20,752 nucleotides of DNA from Gemmatimonadales bacterium UBA7835 (GTDB lineage: Bacteria > Gemmatimonadota > Gemmatimonadetes > Longimicrobiales > Gaopeijiaceae): NCBI GenBank assembly GCA_002500925.1, contig DLTN01000058.1, positions 1 through 20,752 of the forward strand, written 5' to 3'. Under the pieces are notes generated by a model that searched no databases, was not told the DNA's origin, and saw only the letters and a program-made list of their open reading frames with translations. The position numbers were made by a program, and so were the translations under genes. Within the stretch, counting starts at the first letter, position 1. The number at the start of each line of letters is the position of its first letter. Shown here in pieces: positions 15,840 through 20,752 of the stretch.

Positions 15840-17252
15840 TCAGCGCACTCCGACTAACCCGCGGATCGACTCGATCAAGAGTTCCGAGTCCCAGCCGATC
15901 CCATGTCGAAAGACGATTTCTGTAGCGTGTAAATTACGGACGGTTTCCAGGTCTGCGTCGATCATCACAAGGTCCGCAATCTTTCCCGCTTCGATGGACC
16001 CGACCTCATCGTCGATTCCAAGCACCTTGGCACCATTGAGGCTCATGATTTGCACGACTTTCTCGGGAGAGAAACCAGCCTCCAAGAGGAGCTCGTAGTT
16101 GCGCTGGTCACCGTAGCCCGGAGGGGCAGCGCCGTAACCGGTAGGATCAACACCGGCTGCTAGTAAACCACCAGCGTCGACAAACGCCCGCTCATATTCC
16201 ATGGCTTTGGCGAACACATCTGGGTCGATCGCACCCTGACCGGCGCGACGGGCGACCGCGATTTCTCGGACTTCCTCGGCAATTTCCGGTGCGAGTACGT
16301 CGTAAATCCGTTCCTCAATTGGTGGACGCCCGGCGACTGAAATCTCGTATACCACGAGGGTCGATGTCATGGCGACGTCGTTGTCGATCATATCTTTAAA
16401 GGTAGCCTGGACCTCAGGCCCATTCACATCGAGGTTCGCATAATCGCTCCGAAACCCTGCTGGGCATTCATCTGGCTGTTTGTTGGGGTCGTATTCGGAA
16501 TTCGCGAAAAGGCCGTGCTCTAGATTGTCGATTCCTAGCGCAACAGCTTCCCGATATCCGACCGAACAAAGGTGTGCCGTGACTTTAACGCCATGTGCGT
16601 GGGCTTCCTCGATCGCGGCTCCTAGCTCGGCCCTCGATATCCAAGTGTAAGCCTTGAACCACGACACCCCCTCCTCCGCCCAGTATCGGACCACTCGACG
16701 GGCTTGTTCTGGTCCCTCTAGCCGGGTCATTGTCTGCGGGCCCTGCTCTCCGGTTAGGTAAGGTCCCGTCGCGAACATTGTTGGCCCGATCACCCGGCCT
16801 GCTTCGATTTCGCGCTGTAGGTTCAACTCAGCGTAGGGCTGCTGTGCACCGGTAGTGCGGATGGTTGTCACGCCGGATGCGAGGTACAACCGGGAACCGG
16901 AGAAAGACAGCTGGGCCGCTCTCCCGTTGCCGCCAGTGTAATAAGAGTGGTTATGCAATCCGACTAGGCCGGGAATGACTGTTTTGCCTGACGCGTCAAT
17001 GATGTTCGCGGTAGCAGGAATGCGAATGGACCCGGAGGCTCCCACGGCGGTGATCCGGTCTCCCTCGATCAGGATTGTCTGATCTGTCATTGAGGGCGAA
17101 CCCGTGCCGTCGATCACTGTGGCATGTGTCAGGGCAATTGTTCCCTGAGGTATAGCCACGAACTGACTGGACTCCTGTGCGATGATCGGAGCGAAGCTAG
17201 CGAGTAACGTGAGTATCAGTGCTGGAGCGGAGCGAGACAGAATCAATTTCAT
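15840..17252 (-). CDS. Secreted metal-dependent amidohydrolase
   Basis: The protein has 470 residues. An N-terminal signal peptide (about 1-25) is followed by the usual small beta domain (TIALTHATVIDGTG, IIDASGKTVIPGLVGLHNH) and a TIM barrel. Metal ligands expected of the superfamily are visible: His100 and His102 (LHNH), Lys200 (WFKAY, possible carbamylated lysine), His227 (VTAHL), His246 (LEHG) and Asp369 (GVDPTG). The C-terminus has the typical GSIEAGKIADLVMID segment. It resembles imidazolonepropionase/prolidase-type amidohydrolases that cleave cyclic amides or dipeptides; the substrate cannot be read from the sequence. The ATG at 17252 overlaps the stop of the multicopper oxidase gene (ATGA), so the two should be translated together. 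Confidence 0.9.
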   Translation of the reverse strand: MKLILSRSAPALILTLLASFAPIIAQESSQFVAIPQGTIALTHATVIDGTGSPSMTDQTILIEGDRITAVGASGSIRIPATANIIDASGKTVIPGLVGLHNHSYYTGGNGRAAQLSFSGSRLYLASGVTTIRTTGAQQPYAELNLQREIEAGRVIGPTMFATGPYLTGEQGPQTMTRLEGPEQARRVVRYWAEEGVSWFKAYTWISRAELGAAIEEAHAHGVKVTAHLCSVGYREAVALGIDNLEHGLFANSEYDPNKQPDECPAGFRSDYANLDVNGPEVQATFKDMIDNDVAMTSTLVVYEISVAGRPPIEERIYDVLAPEIAEEVREIAVARRAGQGAIDPDVFAKAMEYERAFVDAGGLLAAGVDPTGYGAAPPGYGDQRNYELLLEAGFSPEKVVQIMSLNGAKVLGIDDEVGSIEAGKIADLVMIDADLETVRNLHATEIVFRHGIGWDSELLIESIRGLVGVR

Positions 17253-19570
17253 TCGAGTGTTCCTTCGACGTCAAAGACGAATTTCATGCCGGATTCGAGG
17301 TGCTCGGCTATGTGACAGTGCACCATCCAGCTACCAGGGTTTGTGAGTTCGAGGAGGATGTCGGTCGTCGAGCCTGCCGGCAACAGCACGGTGTCTTTCC
17401 ATACCATGTTCTCGTTGCGAACGCCGTTCTGTTCAAGCACTAGAAACCGCTGGCCGTGGATATGGAGCGGGTGCTGCATAGCATGGAATGCGGACCGGTC
17501 GTTCTTGACTCTGACCCTAACGACATCCCCGACCTGAAAGCGCCAGTCAATGTCGTTGTTCTCCGCTCCAGTGGCAGAGTCGCGGAGGATCCAAGAAACT
17601 TCGTTTCCGCTTGTTGCCCAGTTCATAACGGGCATCGTGCCGGTCCATTCAACCGGGTTGAAGTATACCCAGTCTAAATTCATAGACTGTTCGACTACCA
17701 TAGGAAGATCGTCGACCTTTAGGCTCATAACGAGCTCTAGATCGGGAGGCGCATCGAATAGGTGGCGATACTTGTCTATGTCGGTAACCACATCCTCATG
17801 GGTGCGGAGCATTTCGAATGCGTGCGCGCCGCTCACGGATTCGTTGGTTGAGAGGGGTGTGGCCCCCGAAACGGTCACACGACCCAAGATGGTCTCTTCT
17901 TCTAGAAAGAGTCCTTGTCGATGATTAATCCCCTGAACGCGGTTTGCGAGGGACCAAGTCCCGCCTTCAGGGAACAGGACTTCGACCGTGTATCGCTCAG
18001 CCGGAGCGAGAACGATGCTCTCTGCAAGGGATTCGCGCTCGAAGCGACTCACGTCGGAACCCACAACCTTGATCGGGAGAGGGGTTCCGGTGTCGGTGTC
18101 CGTGGGACGGAAGGATAGGTTGAAGGTTCGCGTGTTTGACGCGTTGGTGAAGTGGAACCGCACCACGTCACCGGCAGTGACCTCTAGTCCGTACTCTGGT
18201 TCTCCGTTTGTGAGGAAGACGTTTCCAAAGCGACCCATGAGCATGTAATTAGCTGACTCGTCACCGAAAGGCACAAACCCTTCTGGCCCCAGAAGCAGGT
18301 CATCGAGCATTACGACTTCTTCGTGTGCTACAGTGTTGTAGTACCCACTTTCTGCTGATTCCACCACCATATTGCCGGCAAGCCCGAGCTCCTGCTGGAC
18401 ATCTTCACGGTGGTGTGGGTGATACCAGTAGATACCTGGATCGGGAAAGTAGAGCTGATACTGGAAAGTCTCTCCTGGCAGGACGGGATCCTGCGTAACC
18501 CCTGGAACCCCGTCATATCGGTTGTCCAACCGAAGCCCGTGCCAGTGGATGGCGGTTGGCATTGGGGTTTCGTTTCTAAAATTTACAAAGATCCGAGTGG
18601 CCTCCGTAACTTCGAGAAGTGGCCCAGGGATTTGTTGGTTGAATGCCAGCATGGCCAACTCTCGGTTGCCAACCGTCTTTCTCACAAAGCCTGCTTCGAG
18701 GTCGAGCGTCCCCCCGTGCGGAAGCCGGATCACCTCACTAGGGATTGCCTCTGGGAGTGCTGATGCGTCAGTCTTGAGGGCCATCGGAGAGACGGAAGGG
18801 CGAACCGACATTACGCCAGGGAGCATCGGAATACCTGCGTAAGTCGGAGGCAAGACCCATGAGTTACCGGGGTTGACCATCTGCTCGTCCATGTTCGGGG
18901 AGAGTGGTCCGGTGTGCTTCACCCCTTCTTCGGCTGAGGGAGCTAGGGCCATTAGGTCATGAGCTCCCATGCGACTTGACGGCGATCTACCCCTCAAGAT
19001 GAGTGGTCCGCTGCGCTCCGTCACGTCACCGCTTTCTTCTGCGGTGATCCACACGAGGTACTTGTTAAACGCGACTTCACCCAACTGGTTGAGCCCGTTG
19101 GTGACTTCCCCGAGCCTGACCACAGGATCTAGCGCGAGCGGTGTCGCCCATGCGACGAATGCGGTATAGGGCCCTAATGCCAACGGATTTGGAAGGCCTC
19201 TGATCCACGCCGTGAGGGCGTGGCGATGCCGCCCATCAGCTGTGACGGTTACCCCGTAGGGAGACCACGGTCGGCGCAGCTCGATAACTCCGGTGGCTTC
19301 GGCCCCGCGGTTCGTTGAGAAGAGGTCAATACAGTTTAGGTCCGACGCTGGTCGGTCCGACGATGCTGCCCCTGCGACAGCTGATTGTGGTGCAGCCGCG
19401 AAGGGGGAGATGCCGGTGGCGGAAGGTCTGTCAGCACAAACTTCTGAAACGCCAGGGACCTGAGCTAGGGTGTCTTGGGGCAGCCCCGCGACGAGAGCCG
19501 TTATCATGGCGCTGACGAAGCTGGTTCGCCGGCGTGTAAAATTATTGTGGCATGCAGTTTTGAGAAGCAT
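17249..19570 (-). CDS. Multicopper oxidase with N-terminal extension (laccase-like)
   Basis: The protein has 773 residues. A signal region (about 1-36) with TRRRTSFVS before a hydrophobic stretch may be Tat- or Sec-type. Residues about 80-195 form an extra domain I do not recognise. Cupredoxin domains occupy about 270-773. All four copper motifs are intact: HWHG (342-345), HPHH (384-387), HPLHIHG (700-706) and HCHIAEHLESGM (751-762), including the Cys-His bridge and an axial Met of the type 1 site. It should oxidise phenols or metal ions (Cu+, Fe2+, Mn2+) with O2 in the periplasm. It is first in an operon with amidohydrolase, ZIP-like and DsrE genes and is divergent from an iron regulator, which suggests a metal-oxidase role. 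No ribosome site is obvious before the ATG at 19570. A second in-frame ATG at 19507 would remove the basic signal region. Confidence 0.92.
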   Translation of the reverse strand: MLLKTACHNNFTRRRTSFVSAMITALVAGLPQDTLAQVPGVSEVCADRPSATGISPFAAAPQSAVAGAASSDRPASDLNCIDLFSTNRGAEATGVIELRRPWSPYGVTVTADGRHRHALTAWIRGLPNPLALGPYTAFVAWATPLALDPVVRLGEVTNGLNQLGEVAFNKYLVWITAEESGDVTERSGPLILRGRSPSSRMGAHDLMALAPSAEEGVKHTGPLSPNMDEQMVNPGNSWVLPPTYAGIPMLPGVMSVRPSVSPMALKTDASALPEAIPSEVIRLPHGGTLDLEAGFVRKTVGNRELAMLAFNQQIPGPLLEVTEATRIFVNFRNETPMPTAIHWHGLRLDNRYDGVPGVTQDPVLPGETFQYQLYFPDPGIYWYHPHHREDVQQELGLAGNMVVESAESGYYNTVAHEEVVMLDDLLLGPEGFVPFGDESANYMLMGRFGNVFLTNGEPEYGLEVTAGDVVRFHFTNASNTRTFNLSFRPTDTDTGTPLPIKVVGSDVSRFERESLAESIVLAPAERYTVEVLFPEGGTWSLANRVQGINHRQGLFLEEETILGRVTVSGATPLSTNESVSGAHAFEMLRTHEDVVTDIDKYRHLFDAPPDLELVMSLKVDDLPMVVEQSMNLDWVYFNPVEWTGTMPVMNWATSGNEVSWILRDSATGAENNDIDWRFQVGDVVRVRVKNDRSAFHAMQHPLHIHGQRFLVLEQNGVRNENMVWKDTVLLPAGSTTDILLELTNPGSWMVHCHIAEHLESGMKFVFDVEGTLE

Positions 19571-19654
19571 GACGTCATGTTCGCCGAGACGTCGCTCGGG
19601 GGCAACGGCTTAGTTGGCCCACTTCTTCTGCCGATTGACTGAGATCGCTGGCGG

Positions 19655-19684
19655 GCGGTAAATTAGGTGAGCCTAATTTACCGC
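19655..19684. promoter_or_regulatory. DtxR/MntR-type operator in the divergent promoter region
   Basis: This is a perfect inverted repeat: 13-base arms (gcggtaaattagg and cctaatttaccgc) around a four-base spacer. Its core, TTAGGTGAGCCTAA, is the central part of the DtxR/IdeR box (TTAGGTTAGCCTAACC) with one change. It ends 14 bases before the DtxR-FeoA gene and starts 84 bases beyond the first base of the multicopper oxidase gene on the other strand. The likely reading is autoregulation of the iron operon by the adjacent gene product, possibly with control of the divergent operon as well. Promoter hexamers probably overlap it but are not clear. Confidence 0.85.
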
Positions 19685-19698
19685 GTTCTGGTCCGAAG

Positions 19699-20742
19699 AT
19701 GTTCGATCCTGCCCTTGCTCTAGTGCTATTCGCTGTTTTCACCGGTTTGGCCGTGCTTGTAATGTGGCCGAAATGGGGAGTCTATGCGCGCTTGAGCCGG
19801 ATGGCGGACATGAGCGAGAGGGTGCTGCTTGAGGATGCAGTCAAGCATGTCTACACGTGCGAGAGCTTGGGTCGGGACTGCTCCCTCGAAAGTCTTGCGG
19901 GGCAGCTTGAATTATCGACAGAAAAGGCCGCAGGACTGCTAGGGACCCTAGCCACTTTCAAGCTCGTGGCGAACACGCCTACCGGACCACGGCTCACCGA
20001 TACCGGGCGAGAGTCCGCGTTGCGTTTGGTGCGTACTCACAGGCTCTGGGAGCGTTATTTAGCTGACCGCACGGGGATTCCCGCAAGCGAATGGCACGAG
20101 GAAGCTGAGCGAAAAGAACACACGCTGTCTGAGGTCGAGGTGGACAAGCTGGCTGCGCGGCTTGGTCATCCAGCTTGGGATCCGCATGGCGATCCAATTC
20201 CCACGGCAGGCGGAGAGTTACCATCTCTTGATCGGAGCACTCTTTCCGAGGCGCAGGCAGATGACACTTTCGAGATAGTGCACCTAGAAGACGAGCCGCG
20301 AATAATCTACGACGCACTTCTTGCAGATGGATTAGATCTAGGGTCGAGAATCAGTGTGACTAATAATGACGACACCGGGGTCGTCATTCGTTCGCGGGGA
20401 CGGGAGTGGCACCTTAACCATGTCGTAGCTGGCAATGTGACGGTTCGTCTGCTACCGGAAACGGAGAGTGCTGACGAGCCAGTTAGCACTCTGCTCCATG
20501 TGGGTCCTGGTGGGTCTGCAAGGGTCGCCGGTATTTCACCGGCGTGCCAGGGTTCACAACGCCGTCGCCTTCTGGATCTCGGTGTTGTTCCGGGTACAAC
20601 TGTCGACGTGGTTTTTGAGAGCGCGGCGGGTGATCCAGTAGCGTATAACATCCGGGGGGCTTTGATTGCCCTCCGTCGTGAACAGGCAGACTGGATTCAG
20701 GTCGAGTTTGACCGTGACGCTGCGACCGAAGAGGTGTTGTAA
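19699..20742 (+). CDS. Membrane-anchored DtxR/MntR-family regulator fused to FeoA domains
   Basis: The protein has 347 residues. Residues 5-23 form one membrane helix followed by a basic/aromatic stretch (WPKWGVYARLSR). A winged-helix DtxR DNA-binding domain (about 40-112) and the DtxR dimerisation/metal domain (about 113-168, HRLWERYL, EWHEEAERKEH, GDPIP) follow. Two FeoA/SH3-like domains come next (about 188-252 and 265-338, the second with LLDLGVVPGT). Metal ligands map as Asp46, Glu137, Glu140, His141 (primary) and His114, Glu118, His133 (ancillary). Asp and Glu replace DtxR Met10 and Cys102, as in MntR. The operator just upstream implies autorepression by metal. The start at 19699 includes the helix; a shorter start at 19810 (MSER) would give a soluble regulator. 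No good ribosome site precedes either, so the membrane form is likely but not certain. Confidence 0.88.
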   Translation: MFDPALALVLFAVFTGLAVLVMWPKWGVYARLSRMADMSERVLLEDAVKHVYTCESLGRDCSLESLAGQLELSTEKAAGLLGTLATFKLVANTPTGPRLTDTGRESALRLVRTHRLWERYLADRTGIPASEWHEEAERKEHTLSEVEVDKLAARLGHPAWDPHGDPIPTAGGELPSLDRSTLSEAQADDTFEIVHLEDEPRIIYDALLADGLDLGSRISVTNNDDTGVVIRSRGREWHLNHVVAGNVTVRLLPETESADEPVSTLLHVGPGGSARVAGISPACQGSQRRRLLDLGVVPGTTVDVVFESAAGDPVAYNIRGALIALRREQADWIQVEFDRDAATEEVL

Positions 20743-20752
20743 TGACTGCGTT
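20742..20752 (+). CDS. Start of the next gene, probably feoB, cut by the window edge
   Basis: An ATG at 20742 overlaps the stop of the regulator gene by one base (TAATG) and continues Met-Thr-Ala to the edge. FeoA-containing regulators are commonly followed by feoB, the ferrous-iron permease gene, so that is the expected product. Only three codons are visible, so the identification rests on position alone. Confidence 0.45.

Noticed and set aside
19504..19579. Short upstream frame (24 codons) starting at an ATG nine bases before the multicopper oxidase start and ending in an ATGA overlap with an internal Met codon
   Set aside because: It runs in another frame through the signal-peptide code, has no ribosome site, and the internal Met start would lose the basic part of the signal. 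A chance arrangement is more likely than a leader peptide.
19568..19579. Perfect 12-base palindrome CATGACGTCATG over the multicopper oxidase start codon
   Set aside because: It contains TGACGTCA, known as a eukaryotic CRE site, but that has no meaning here. A single 12-base palindrome without a partner site is weak evidence for an operator.

Overview
The window looks like a contiguous piece of chromosome from an uncultured Gram-negative bacterium of moderately high GC. The Gram-negative call rests on a complete tripartite efflux system with a TolC-type outer-membrane lipoprotein and on several secreted or Tat-exported proteins. The gene mix (membrane-anchored DtxR-FeoA regulator, Tat-tagged aminotransferase and epimerase, secreted amidohydrolase, MoxR/VWA operon) resembles Gemmatimonadota and neighbouring phyla, but that placement is inference only. 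No rRNA, tRNA, CRISPR array, insertion sequence or phage gene was seen. Coding density is very high: no gene-free stretch exceeds about 210 bases. Fifteen complete genes are called; all but one are on the minus strand.

Region A (1-5658, minus) is a MoxR/VWA ('Bat-like') operon, read in the order MoxR AAA+ ATPase, DUF58 protein, BatD/DUF4381-like membrane protein, two membrane VWA proteins with intact MIDAS motifs, and a TPR protein. Its genes are joined by ATGA, TGATG or very short junctions. A further gene probably starts at position 14 and leaves the window. Such operons are thought to act in metal-dependent chaperoning or envelope stress tolerance. Here the ATPase probably starts with TTG.

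Region B (5804-11819, minus) is a three-gene RND efflux operon: outer-membrane factor, periplasmic adaptor, inner-membrane pump. Both junctions are ATGA overlaps. A 17-base inverted repeat lies just upstream of the first gene.

Region C (11926-14450, minus) holds two genes whose products carry Tat-like signals although their folds are normally cytoplasmic: a PLP aminotransferase of the HisC type and an NAD(P)-binding epimerase. A 14-bp-stem hairpin separates them, and the leader of the aminotransferase gene is rich in small inverted repeats.

Region D (14659-19570, minus) is a compact operon: multicopper oxidase with an extra N-terminal region, secreted amidohydrolase, ZIP-like membrane protein with a His-rich tail, and a secreted DsrE-family protein.

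Region E (19655-20752, plus) is divergent from region D. It starts with a perfect 30-base inverted repeat containing a DtxR-type box, followed by a membrane-anchored DtxR/MntR-FeoA fusion and the first codons of another gene, most likely feoB. The shared promoter region suggests that ferrous-iron uptake and the multicopper oxidase operon are under common metal control. This is the most interesting part of the window.
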